From Parabacteroides sp. An277 (GTDB lineage Bacteria > Bacteroidota > Bacteroidia > Bacteroidales > Tannerellaceae): 64,000 nucleotides of DNA. The notes below the pieces were generated by a model, which did no database searches, was not told the DNA's origin, and saw only the letters and a program-made list of their open reading frames with translations. The stretch covers positions 1 to 64,000 of the forward strand of contig NZ_NFJB01000008.1 in the NCBI RefSeq assembly GCF_002159645.1, read 5' to 3'. Shown here in pieces: positions 28,044 to 38,632 of this stretch. The translations under genes were made by a program, and so were the position numbers. The first letter of the stretch is position 1. Each line of letters begins with the position of its first letter.

Positions 28044-30983
28044 ATGATGCGATACGTAAGTATATTATTATTCCTTGTGGTAAGTGTTTGTGCGAATGCT
28101 TATCACAAGGATTCGCTTTTTACTTCTGAACAAGCGAAAGATGTTTATGTAGATTTAAAACGGGATATAAGCGTAAGGCATACGCCGGTCCCGGTTTGGG
28201 TGAAAGATGTGAAACAACCGGTTGTTTCCTTGTGTGGAGAATGGTTGTTTGCAAGTTTGGGAAAGGAACAGAGGGATGGAATCCAACATCCGGGAAAGGA
28301 GTGGTCTCCTACTTCTGTACCTTCTGAATGGTACATGGAGTCGTTTAAAGTAGAACCGGGTGGATGGGCCGGTTATTATAAAGAGTTTGAACTTCCTTCT
28401 GATTGGAGTACACAAGAGGTTTTGATACGTTTTGGAGCGGTTGAAAGTGAGTGTGAATTATATTTGAATGGTCGCTTGGTGGGTACGCATCAAGGTTCCA
28501 TGACGCAATTTGAGATGAATTTAACTTCGTTTTTAGTACCGGGAGTTAATAAACTGATGCTTTATGTGCGGAGTGAATCATTGGCAAGTGATATTTCTAA
28601 AATATCTCATTATGCCAAGCATCAAGTAGGTGGCATTTTGCGTAATGTAGAATTAATCGCATTACCTCAAAAGCATATAAATAATTTGTATTGCCGAGCA
28701 TCGTTGTCGGAGAATCTGGATGAAGGCTATGTAAATATACAGACATCGCTATCGAAGAGCATGAAAAATACCCGAATACAAGTAACGATTAAGGAGCGAG
28801 GCATAGAAGGTTTATCTTTGTCTTCGAAAGAGGTATTTAATCAGGTCTTTCCGATAAAAGATATGGACACGATTCTCATAAAGAATCCTGTATTGTGGCA
28901 TGCTGAAACACCTTTTTTATATACAGTAGAAGTTTCTTTATTGGATAAAGGGGTAAAAACAGAAGTATTGAAGAAAAATATTGGCTTTAGGAAGATTGAA
29001 AAGCGGGGTAATGTGTTATATGTAAACAATGCTCCTGTGAAGTTGAGAGGTGTTGCACGACATGATATAAGAGCTTACGATGGTCGCGCATTGAAAGATA
29101 CGGCATTGTTACATGATGATATAAAACAATTGCGTGATGCGAATTGTAATTTTATTCGTACTTCCCATTATACGCCGGATAGCTATATGCTGGATTTGTG
29201 TGATAGATATGGTATCTTTGTGGAAGATGAAGCTCCTGTTTGTTGGGAATCTGCTCCTGATACGTATGACCGAATGCGACAAATCTTTTATAGTTTTACC
29301 TCTATGTTATTAAGAGACCGGGAACATCCTTGCATTTTGATATGGTCGTTAGGAAATGAAAGTGTATGGAGTCCGAAGTTTTATCCTTGTTTATTGTTTG
29401 CGAAAGAAGAAACTCCTCAAATTCCGGTTAAGTTTTCCCATTCTGAAACGCATGGAATCATTAAGGCTACGGATATAGGAACGAAACATTATCCGGGTTG
29501 GAAAGGATTGATGGCTTTTGAAAATTATTTTCGTCCTATTACGTTTGGGGAGGCATTGCATTTGAATTGTTATAATACGTCAGAAAATATCACAGATCCG
29601 GGTTTACGGGATATGTGGGGTGATTACTTAAAGTATTTCGTGGATTTTATGCAGGAATCGCCTTCAATTGCCGGTTTGGGTATTTGGGGTTGTAATGATG
29701 AGATGTTTTATCCTGAAGGAAATCAACCGTGTGGTTATGGTCCGTGGGGCGTTGTTGATGGTTTCCGTCGGGAAAAGCCGGAATTTTGGCACATGAAAAT
29801 GGGTTATGCTCCTTTGGTCGTTTTGAGTAAGAACTTTTCAATATCCGGCGGGAATACATTCGTGGCTTTGGAAAATCGTTATAATATACAGAATGCAAAT
29901 CAAGTGGATATAGTTTGGAAAGATGGGAATCAAGAAGGGATAGTTTCAGCCGATATTGCTCCCGGAGACCAAGGTACATTGTGTATTCCGCATATTATGA
30001 GGGGCGATACGCTCGAATTAATAATGAAAGACCGCCGTGGATTTGAAATATCCAGATGGAATGTACCGAGGTATTATCGTGCTTATTATCTGATGCCTGA
30101 ATTAAGGAAAGGAAATGTGAAAGTTATGTCTACAGATTCTACTTATGTGATTTGTTCTAAGGATATTCAATATGTATTTAATCGCAATTCGGGAGTCTTG
30201 TCTTCCATACGGAAGCGAGGAGAAGAGATAATAAGCGGAGGATTGAATATGTACGCGATTCCCCATTTGAAAGAAAACGAGGTGATAGATTATATCCCGC
30301 AGGAATCAACAGGTGAAGCTCATTTTGCTTCTGCTCCTCTGTCTGATTGGACATTCTTGTCGGAAACGTTGCAGGATAAGGAGGATGGGATTGTGATTAT
30401 AGTCCGAGGCAAATATGGCGATAATCCGGTGGAATTGGAATATCATTTTGATGGGATGAATCGGATGAGGGTGAATTATGTGTTGAACTTGGCAAAATTA
30501 GGTAATAAAATCCGGCAGATAGGCGTTGGTTTTACCCTTCCTAAGAGCTATAATACATTGTGGTGGAAGAGAAAAGGCTTATGGAGTGTTTACCCAGAGA
30601 ATCATATTGGACGTACGGAAGGGACAGCAAAAACTTTCTATCCGGAAACCCAATCGAATTATTTGTTGGATAGGACAATTCCTAAACATGGGTTCAATAA
30701 GGATGGAAATGAATATGGTTCTAATGATTTCAGGTCGACGAAACAGCATCTGATAAAAGGGCGGTTCATTTCTGAAGCTGGAGATACGCTTACGATAGAA
30801 TCGAACGGGAAGCAACATCTCCGGGCTTGGGTCCTTCCTGAAGGAATTACTTTCTTGGTAGCAAATTATTCTGATTCAGGGAATGAATTTTATTTGAATT
30901 ATGATGCCAATAGAACGAAGTACTTGGATGCTTATTTGGCGGAAGATGGTGATTTTGCAGGATGGTTACAGATTAAGTTTTAA
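28044..30983 (+). CDS. GH2-family glycosidase (beta-galactosidase-like)
   Basis: A 979-residue exported enzyme (signal peptide MMRYVSILLFLVVSVCANA). The N-terminal jelly-roll sugar-binding domain (GEWLFASLGK...AGYYKEFELPSDW...CELYLNGRLVGTHQGSMTQFEM) is followed by an Ig-like domain and the TIM barrel (KLRGVARHDIRAYDG, LRDANCNFIRTSHYTPDSYMLDLCDRYGIFVEDEAP). The acid/base is Glu439 in WSLGNESVW. The nucleophile is probably the Glu in ITFGEALHLN, a less canonical context than the EYAHAMGN of LacZ, so the substrate may not be lactose-like. It lies 6 nt after paralogue 2 and 22 nt before the DUF6067-like gene. Confidence 0.88.
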   Translation: MMRYVSILLFLVVSVCANAYHKDSLFTSEQAKDVYVDLKRDISVRHTPVPVWVKDVKQPVVSLCGEWLFASLGKEQRDGIQHPGKEWSPTSVPSEWYMESFKVEPGGWAGYYKEFELPSDWSTQEVLIRFGAVESECELYLNGRLVGTHQGSMTQFEMNLTSFLVPGVNKLMLYVRSESLASDISKISHYAKHQVGGILRNVELIALPQKHINNLYCRASLSENLDEGYVNIQTSLSKSMKNTRIQVTIKERGIEGLSLSSKEVFNQVFPIKDMDTILIKNPVLWHAETPFLYTVEVSLLDKGVKTEVLKKNIGFRKIEKRGNVLYVNNAPVKLRGVARHDIRAYDGRALKDTALLHDDIKQLRDANCNFIRTSHYTPDSYMLDLCDRYGIFVEDEAPVCWESAPDTYDRMRQIFYSFTSMLLRDREHPCILIWSLGNESVWSPKFYPCLLFAKEETPQIPVKFSHSETHGIIKATDIGTKHYPGWKGLMAFENYFRPITFGEALHLNCYNTSENITDPGLRDMWGDYLKYFVDFMQESPSIAGLGIWGCNDEMFYPEGNQPCGYGPWGVVDGFRREKPEFWHMKMGYAPLVVLSKNFSISGGNTFVALENRYNIQNANQVDIVWKDGNQEGIVSADIAPGDQGTLCIPHIMRGDTLELIMKDRRGFEISRWNVPRYYRAYYLMPELRKGNVKVMSTDSTYVICSKDIQYVFNRNSGVLSSIRKRGEEIISGGLNMYAIPHLKENEVIDYIPQESTGEAHFASAPLSDWTFLSETLQDKEDGIVIIVRGKYGDNPVELEYHFDGMNRMRVNYVLNLAKLGNKIRQIGVGFTLPKSYNTLWWKRKGLWSVYPENHIGRTEGTAKTFYPETQSNYLLDRTIPKHGFNKDGNEYGSNDFRSTKQHLIKGRFISEAGDTLTIESNGKQHLRAWVLPEGITFLVANYSDSGNEFYLNYDANRTKYLDAYLAEDGDFAGWLQIKF

Positions 30984-31005
30984 ATAAAAGTATAAATAGC
31001 AAAAT

Positions 31006-34000
31006 ATGAAAACAAAAATTTACCTGATCATCTTTATTGTACTAAAATACATTTACATTTCGGCAGCTCAGACGGATGCAGGGAAAGGAAAGTATGTGTA
31101 TGGAACGGCTGCTATGCCTTGGGCAGAAAGTTTCGGGAATCATCGGGCGGTGCTGGAAGTCCCGAAGGCGGCTTCGGTGGTAAGTCTGGATATGGAATGG
31201 CGTCGTCCGGATAAATCGCCGGAAAGCCGCCGGTTTTTGCTTGTCAATGCGGAAACTGGAGATACGATTCCGAACGTCAAGAAGGTGAAGGTTGATAACG
31301 AGGAATGCCGTATCCTCTTCGGACCGGTTTCGGAGGCCGGGACTTACTATTTTTATTACTTGCCATATACGGTTCAGAAAGGTTACGGGGCTTATTATGG
31401 CGATTATTTGCCGGACAGCCCTGTCTTACAATCCAATTGGGACGCATTAACGGGGCAACCGGAAGAGGCGGAGGTGGTGCGGATTGAATCTCGCACGGCA
31501 TTCGATAGTTTTTATCCGATGGAGGTAATTGCGACGGAAGCGGAGACGGAAGCATACCGTAAAACTTGCTCCCAGGCGTTTTATCTGTTTCCGGAAGACC
31601 GTAAATATCCTATTCGGATGAAGCACTATTTACCTCAGAGGTGGATGGAGCATAAGCAAGGGGAGGCATTCCGGGGAGGTGCGCAGCCAAATGAGTATTA
31701 TGCTTTCCAGATAGGAGTGTGGAGTCCGGATGCGGTGCTGGGCGGACTGACTTACGAAGCAACGGACTTGGTCTCCGGGCAAGCACGTATTCCCGCTTCT
31801 GCCATTACTTGTTTTAATACCGAAGGGATAAATGTGCAGGGCAAACCATTCCGAAAGCAGGTTACGGTAGCACGGGATAGCGTACAGCCTTTGTGGTTTG
31901 GAGTGGATATACCGCAGAATGTACAGCTGGGAACATATACTGGCACTATTACCATAAAAAGTGAGCAAGGGGAACAGAAGCAGGAGATTGCGATATGCAT
32001 CGAAGGAGATGTGCTGGCCGACCGGGGCGATAACGAACCTTGGCGACATAGCCGTTTGCGTTGGTTAAATTCTACTTTGGGCGAGGCAGACGAGGTGACA
32101 CGGCCGTATGAGGCTGTGCAATTCCGCAATTCCGTTTTTTCTTGTTTGGGACGCGAAGTCGCGTTGGATAAGGAGAGCCTTTTGCCGAAGCAGGTGACAG
32201 CTTGGGATACTCCTGTCTTGGAGTCTCCGGTTCGTTTCGTAGTAGAAACAGCGGAGGGGATAAAGCATTATGAGGCCCGGTATCAATTAGAGGAACAGGC
32301 TTCAACCCATGTATCTGCCGTTTGGAAAGCCGGGGATGCGGATATGGATATAGCTTGCACGGTTCGGATGGAGTTTGACGGATGGATGAATTATGTCTAT
32401 TCCATTGTTCCGAAAAGAGAGTTACAAATCAAGGATATCCGGTTGGAATTGCCAGTAAAGAATAGCGTGGGGAGTTATTTCTTGGGAGCAGGACTTCCGG
32501 GGCAGGATACGCCTGCCTATTATGATGGCAAATGGAATACGCCGGTGACGACTGTCGATAATCATGGCGTGTCGATACCTGTCAATAAACAGGCCAATTA
32601 GCTATGGCCGTTTGATAGTTTTTGGATAGGAAATGCCCACGCCGGCATCCATTGCGAATTACGCGGAAGTAATTATTCAGGTCCCTTGTTGAATGCGTAT
32701 CGTCCGGCTTATCCCAAGAGCTGGGACAACGAAGGGAAAGGCGGGTTCCGGATTCAGCAGGAAAAGGAGCAGACGTTGGTAACGGTGTATAGCGGGGCAC
32801 GGCATTTGCTGGCATCGGATACGATTCGGTTTGATTTTGCCTTGACGGTTACGCCGGTTAAGCCTTTGAATCATAAAAGCCAGTTCGAAGACCGCTATTA
32901 TCACAATGGCGCGGCACCGAGACCTACGGACGAGGATGTGCAGGCTGGTGTTAAGATTATCAATATCCATCATGCCAATAAATATAATCCGTACATCAAT
33001 TACCCGTTCTTGGTGACAGATACGTTGAAACCTTTTATCCGGGAATGGCATCAGAAAGGCTGCAAAGTCAAATTGTATTATACGTTGCGTGAATTGACCA
33101 GCGCATTTCCGGAATTGTGGGCTATCAGGAGCTTGGGCACGGAAATATTACGTGGGGGCGATGGCGGCGGCTTCCCTTGGTGCCGCGAGCATTTGGTGTC
33201 TGGTTATACGCCCCAATGGTATCAGCATTTTGATGAGAACGATATGCCTATAACGGCCGATGCGGCTTTACTTACTACGGAAGATAATTCCCGGTGGTAC
33301 AATTATTATATAGAGGGGTTGCGCTGGATGGTAAAGAATCTGGATATTGACGGGATTTATCTGGACGATGTTTCCTTTGGCCGGGATATTTTGCAACGGA
33401 TGCGCCGTGCCATGGATGAGGTAAAGCCAGGTTGCATTATCGACTTGCATTCGAATACCGGGTTCTCGAAAGGACCGGCTAACCAGTATATGGAATTTTT
33501 CCCGTATGTAGATAAAATATGGTTTGGTGAGAGTTTTATTTACGATAAAATGACGCCGGCCAACTGGTTGGTGGAATCGTCGGGTATCCCGTATGGATTG
33601 ATGGGCGATATGTTGCATCGGGGCGGAAACAAATGGTTGGGTATGCAGTATGGAATGACGGTTCGGCATCCTTGGTTTACGGAAGGCGTTATATGCGACC
33701 CGCGTCCTATCTGGAAGATATGGGATGAGTTTGGCATAGCCGATTCCCGGATGATAGGTTATTGGGAAAAGGATGTACCTGTGAAAGCGACGGACGATGC
33801 GGTCAAAGTGACTGTATACGAAAAGGATAATCGCCTCTTATTGTCTATCGGCAACTACACGGACGAGGTAAAGAGGGTCCGTTTGGTGTTTGATAAGAAG
33901 AAGTTGAAAGGGGTAAACCTATCTGAACCTTTGGTTGCTCCGGAAATCTCAACGTTCCAAGAGCATAAGACTTGGACTATGGGCGATGAAATAGAAGTAG

Positions 34001-34041
34001 CACCAAGGAAAGGGTGGTTGATTTATGTTGGGAGGCGTTAA
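31006..34041 (+). pseudogene. DUF6067-like glycoside hydrolase interrupted by one in-frame TAG
   Basis: One continuous frame of 1012 codons broken only by TAG at 32599-32601, between VNKQAN and LWPFDSFWIGNAHAG. The N-terminus has a signal peptide (YLIIFIVLKYIYISAAQT) and beta domains. The C-terminal barrel carries LDIDGIYLDDVSFGRDILQRM and IIDLHSNTGFSKGPANQYMEF, resembling DUF6067 and GH-D-type glycosidases; the Asp pair in YLDDVSF is a catalytic candidate. No frameshift is seen anywhere. An ATG at 32686 could start the second half but would lack an export signal. It may be a recent nonsense allele, a sequencing error, or read through. Confidence 0.72.
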
Positions 34042-34083
34042 AAAAAGCGTTTCGATGGATTATAGGCGAATGTATTGCTAAAT

Positions 34084-34150
34084 CGTAAGATTATCCAACT
34101 CTAACATAATTTTGTCCATTGACACCCATCTATTTTATAGTGTACTTTTG
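34084..34150 (+). promoter_or_regulatory. Promoter region of GH35 paralogue 3 with shared CGTAAGATTATCCAA motif
   Basis: CGTAAGATTATCCAA at 34084-34098 repeats the element at 25290. Downstream, ATTG (34118-34121), a 21-bp spacer and TACTTTTG (34143-34150) fit the phylum -33/-7 pattern, ending 21 bp before ATG 34172. Confidence 0.6.
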
Positions 34151-34171
34151 CATACTCATTAGAAGAAAAAG

Positions 34172-36832
34172 ATGATAAACAGAAAAACACTTTTTTGTAT
34201 GTTGATATTGGCGGTAGGGAGTGCTTCTGCCCAACATAAAATAGACTTATCCCAAGTCCAATATCCGGAAATTGAATATTTGAATTTGGGAAATCCGGGG
34301 CCAACTGGGAAGGAAATTCGGGTAAATAATTTGTATATGGAAGAGGGTGGAGTGCCTCTTTTGCCTGTCATGGGAGAAATCCACTATAATCGGATGGATG
34401 CGCGTTATTGGCGGGATGCTTTACTGAAGATGAAAGCTTCGGGGATTAATATTGTTGCTACTTATTGTATATGGAACTTACACGAAGAGTTTGAGGGCGA
34501 GCTCTCTTGGAAGGGTAATTTGGACCTTCGCCGTTTTATCTTGCTTTGCGACGAATTAGGATTAAAGGTCCATCTTCGTATCAGACCTTATTGCAATGCG
34601 GAAATTCGTAACGGTGGTTTGCCGGACTGGATTGTGAATAATGCAAACTTAGAGACACGTTCGAACGACCCGCTTTATTTAGCCTATAGCCGAAGATGGT
34701 ACGAATCTATTTTTGAGCAGGTACGTGGGTTGCTTTATAAGGATGGAGGTCCGATTATGGCTATTCAACTGGAAAATGAATATGTAAAACATGGACAGAT
34801 CATTCCACACCTGACTACTTTGAAGCAAATGGCAGTAGATATAGGTTTCGACGTACCGATTTATTCTATGACGCATTGGATGGATAGCGAATATCCGAAG
34901 GGTGAGATTATCCCATACGCTGGTTTTTATATCGAAGCTCCGTGGACAGCGCATGGCAAAGAAGAAATCCCGACAGGAAACTTCGAGTTTTTTACCTATA
35001 ATCGTTTGTCGGATAATATTGGGACGGATATTATCAAATTGGATGGAGATGTAGAGTCACTGAGTGGCGAGGGTAATGACTCTCCCTTCTTTACCTGCGA
35101 AATTGGTGTCGGTACGACAGCTTTTTACCAGCGACGTGCGGTAGTCCCGGAAGAGATGGCTGGCGAAATGATTAATCTTCGTCTGGGATGCGGTGCCAAT
35201 TTAATGGGGTATTACATGTATGCCGGCGGAACGAACCCTATAGGGAAAGCGACTACGATGCAATCATCTGGACCACGTGTTAGTTATGATTATCAGGCTC
35301 CCATCCGAGAGTACGGAACGTTAGGCACTGTGATGCAAGAGGTAAAGAAATATAATTACTTTATGAATGATTGGGGTACGGATTTGGCTTCGATGGTAGC
35401 CTATCTGCCTACCTCGAATCAAAAGCGCGAAAATTTGCAATGGGCGGTTCGTTCCGATGGGAAGAAAGGTTATCTTTTCTGTTCAAATTATCTGTATAAA
35501 CATGATAGGGAGGATTACAAAAAGGTTCAATTTACCGTCAAGCTGAAGGAGGAGACAATCCGTATGCCGCGCCAGAAGACAACAGTAAAGGGTGGTACTT
35601 ACTTTTTCTGGCCTTTCAACCTGGAGTTAGGGGGTATTTAGTTGAAATATGCTACGGCGCAACCTGTTTGCTGGGTGAAAGAGGGAAAGAATCGTACCTA
35701 TTTCTTCTTTGAAGATGATGCTATTCCAGCAGAATATGCTTTAGCGGAAGAAAATATCGCAGCTATTCAAACAAGCAAGGGTATTTGCCAAAAGGAAAAG
35801 CAAGGGTATTTTATCCATTCGTTGGATGCGGGGAGGGATTGCCTGGTGGAAATTAAGCAGACAGATGAGAGTGTGGTACGCTTGGTTACTTTAACAGAGG
35901 AGGAATCGGATCAAATTTGGAAAGGGGAACTGGATGGGAAGGAATTCGTAGCTCTTACGTCTTCTGCTTTGATAGTGGATAAGGGTAACATAACGTTGAT
36001 AGATGAATCGCCTTCCGCACAGGTTTCGTTCTTCCAAAATGGCGGTTTTATGGCTCCCCAATGTTTTCAAGGTGAAGCGCGAAATCTGAGGGCTAAAATA
36101 CAGATGGTATCTCCTTTGTCTGAAGCTGATTATATAGCGCCGGCAATAGGAGAGGAGCTGACCCGCGTATTTTGTATGCATACCTTCTCGGAAATAGAGG
36201 AGGCCTAGTTACGCTACGTTTCTATTGGCCATGCGTCGTGTGAAATAAATGGAACTCAAATAGAATCTCATCTGGCGGGTGATTATCAGTTGGCGAATGT
36301 AACGAAGCTATTAACGACAAATTTGAATACGGTTACGTTTCATACGGAGCAACCTATCGCGGCTGAGGTGGAAATCTTGCTTAAGAACGGGCAACGTATC
36401 CTATGGAATACGGATGCAACTTGGCTCTCGTCGGATAAAAAACCGGCGCAAATAGCCAAGGTTAAACGTTCGCCTTTGTCATATGCTCCGGAAGAGCATT
36501 TGGCTGTATATAAAGCCTATGTACCACGTCCGGTAGGAGGGGAGGAGGAGACGCGCTTGTATATCGATTACCGGGGTGATGTAGCTAACTTTTATCAAAA
36601 TGAACAATTAATAGCTGATTCTTATTATGACGGAACGGATTGGATTGTTAGCGTAGACCGTTTACAAGAGGCGGCGGATGTGAATCCGTTGGTAATCCGC
36701 ATCAAGGGATTGGAATCGGCGGATGTGCCGATTTACTTTGAGAAGGAGGTTAATCCTGCCGATTGTGTCTATCCTACTTTAAAAAGTATCAATGTAAAGC
36801 AAGAATATCGTTTCCAGGTAGTCCGTAAGTAG
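34172..36832 (+). pseudogene. GH35-family beta-galactosidase, paralogue 3, with two in-frame TAG codons
   Basis: A frame of 887 codons, closely similar to paralogue 2 throughout and broken only by TAG at 35639-35641 and 36206-36208. The first replaces a position that is TTG in paralogue 2 (VLLKYAT); the second replaces a tyrosine codon (AYLHYAS). Each is one base from a sense codon. Catalytic motifs (IQLENEY, FTCEIGVGTTAFY) survive, but RIGPYCNAE has become RIRPYCNAE (Arg138), a change next to the active-site strand, which suggests relaxed selection. It terminates with another TAG. The first fragment (489 residues) contains the signal peptide and whole barrel, so partial activity is conceivable. 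Confidence 0.85.
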
Positions 36833-36843
36833 GTATTTTTCGC

Positions 36844-36851
36844 TATATTTG
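36844..36851 (+). promoter_or_regulatory. Possible -7 box before the esterase gene
   Basis: TATATTTG at 36844-36851 fits TAnnTTTG and lies 31 bp before ATG 36883. No convincing -33 box is present, so transcription may also come from upstream. Confidence 0.35.
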
Positions 36852-36882
36852 TGTCTGTATTAACCAGACATACATAGATAAG

Positions 36883-38148
36883 ATGAAAAATACACTTCTA
36901 ATTGGTTGTTGTGCCCTCTTGTCGCTAACTGGATTGCGGGCACAGGATAGTTGGAACCCAGCAGAAGAAGCTGTCATTCGGTCAACTCGCCCAGACGGAC
37001 GCTTGGGTAGTTCGTATGCCATTGCACATCAGTTGATGAAAGACCTGAAGCCTCGCTTGGCGTTTTGTCCAGATTTTACACGTGAAGAGATGGTAAATTG
37101 GCAAAGGGAAGTAGCTGAAGCTATGAAAACCTTGATGTGTTTTCCGGATTATCAGCCGGAGCAAGCGCCTATCTGTATCTCTCGCCAACCCCGCGACGGC
37201 TATGTATTGGAAAAGTGGGAGTTTTATCCATTGCCCAAAGCGGTTTGTACCTTTTTAGTATTGCGTCCTGATTCTATCGAAAAGCCGACGCCTGCGGTAT
37301 TCTGTATCCCAGGGGCTAATATGAGTAAAGAGGGATTGGCTGGTGAGCCGGGGATAGTTCCGCTATTAAATGATAATTATCAATCGGATAAGGTAGCGAT
37401 GGCGCGTAGTTTTGCAAAGCGGGGATATATTGCTGTAGCCGTGGATAATCCAGCAGCGGGCGAATCGTCTGACCTGGAGAAGTATGACCGGGGGCGAGAT
37501 TTTGATTATGATGTAGTCTCGCGTATGCTATTGGAAATGGGTTGGAGCTATTTGGGATATGCGGCTTTTTTAGATAAACAGGTATTGGATTGGATGAAAC
37601 AGGAGCCGTATATAGATGCAAAACGTATTTTGGTAAGTGGTTTTTCGTTGGGGACGGAACCGCTGATGGTACTGGGTGTGCTCGACCCGTCGATTTATGG
37701 TTTCATATATAATGATTTTCTCTGCCAAACCCAGGAAAGGGCGTGCGTCATGACTTATCCGATGGCTGATGGACGTCGTCCATTTCCTAATTCTATTCGC
37801 CATCTGATTCCAAATTTCTGGAAATATTTTAACTTTCCGGATTTGGTGGCTGCACTGGCACCTCGGCCTTTGTTACTCACGGAAGGCGGTCTGGATCGTG
37901 ACTTTGAGTTGGTACAACGAGCGTATGAGCTGAGTGGCCATCCATCCCAGGTAGAAATGCATCATTATGCAAAGTTTGCAGATCCGACCGTGCGTCATCA
38001 GCTCGATAGCCTTCCCGAAGGCTTAGACCGTGATAGTTATTTTAAGCTGGTGAATGTAGACCCGGCTAATCATTACTATAAAAATGAATGGGTTTTTCCT
38101 TGGTTGGAGAAAATAGGCTTTGGTAAAAAGGAGCAATTGCAAAAATAA
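36883..38148 (+). CDS. Exported alpha/beta-hydrolase (acetyl-esterase-like)
   Basis: A 421-residue exported hydrolase (signal peptide MKNTLLIGCCALLSLTGLRAQ). The alpha/beta-hydrolase fold shows PAVFCIPGANMSKEG (oxyanion region), the nucleophile elbow GFSLG with Ser255, a likely acid in LLTEGGLDRDFELV, and a late His in NPANHYYKNEW-type VDPANHYYKNEW. Related PUL-encoded proteins are annotated as acetyl xylan esterases or dienelactone-hydrolase-like enzymes. In this locus it would remove ester groups, such as O-acetyl on glycans, before the glycosidases act; that is inference. It begins 50 nt after paralogue 3. Confidence 0.75.
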   Translation: MKNTLLIGCCALLSLTGLRAQDSWNPAEEAVIRSTRPDGRLGSSYAIAHQLMKDLKPRLAFCPDFTREEMVNWQREVAEAMKTLMCFPDYQPEQAPICISRQPRDGYVLEKWEFYPLPKAVCTFLVLRPDSIEKPTPAVFCIPGANMSKEGLAGEPGIVPLLNDNYQSDKVAMARSFAKRGYIAVAVDNPAAGESSDLEKYDRGRDFDYDVVSRMLLEMGWSYLGYAAFLDKQVLDWMKQEPYIDAKRILVSGFSLGTEPLMVLGVLDPSIYGFIYNDFLCQTQERACVMTYPMADGRRPFPNSIRHLIPNFWKYFNFPDLVAALAPRPLLLTEGGLDRDFELVQRAYELSGHPSQVEMHHYAKFADPTVRHQLDSLPEGLDRDSYFKLVNVDPANHYYKNEWVFPWLEKIGFGKKEQLQK

Positions 38149-38164
38149 TTAAACAAGAACCTGG

Positions 38165-38551
38165 GGTTGATGGTATCTCTACATTTGTAGCGGTACTATT
38201 TACCGTGGGTTGATAGTATCGCTACATTTATAGTGTTATTATTTACCGCAGGTTGATGGTATGGCTATATTTATAGCGGTACTATTTACCGCAGGTTGAT
38301 GATATACTTTTTTATATTTTGGTATTGTCTACCATAGGTTGATGATATAGCTATATTTGTAGCGAAGCTATTTACCATGGGTTGATAGTATCATTTCATA
38401 AATAGCGAAATCATTTATCGTAGGTAGATAACTTCATCTTATTTCTATTTATACTATTTACTTTGAGTAGATTATATGATTTTTTAGGCTACTATTAAAA
38501 TATATCTGGGTTTATTGAATAAACAGCTATTCAGCTTATCTAAATATTTAA
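38165..38551. repeat. 43-bp tandem array with graded decay
   Basis: The core GGTTGA recurs at 38165, 38208, 38251, 38294, 38337 and 38380, then degrades to GGTAGA (38423), AGTAGA (38466) and GGTTTA (38509), always exactly 43 bp apart. Several units contain a GCTACATTTGTAGC-type hairpin followed by TATTTACC. The array begins 17 nt past the esterase stop and fills most of the 484-nt gap. No gene is seen in this stretch. Confidence 0.9.
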
Positions 38552-38573
38552 CAAATATTTTATCAGCAAAAGA

Positions 38574-38605
38574 GTTGTTATATTTGAAATAGATTATTAT
38601 CTTTG
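38574..38605 (+). promoter_or_regulatory. Predicted promoter of the DUF6261 gene
   Basis: GTTG (38574-38577), a 20-bp spacer and TATCTTTG (38598-38605) match the -33/-7 pattern, ending 27 bp before ATG 38633. Confidence 0.6.
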
Positions 38606-38632
38606 TAGCACTAACAAAAATTATATCAAAAC

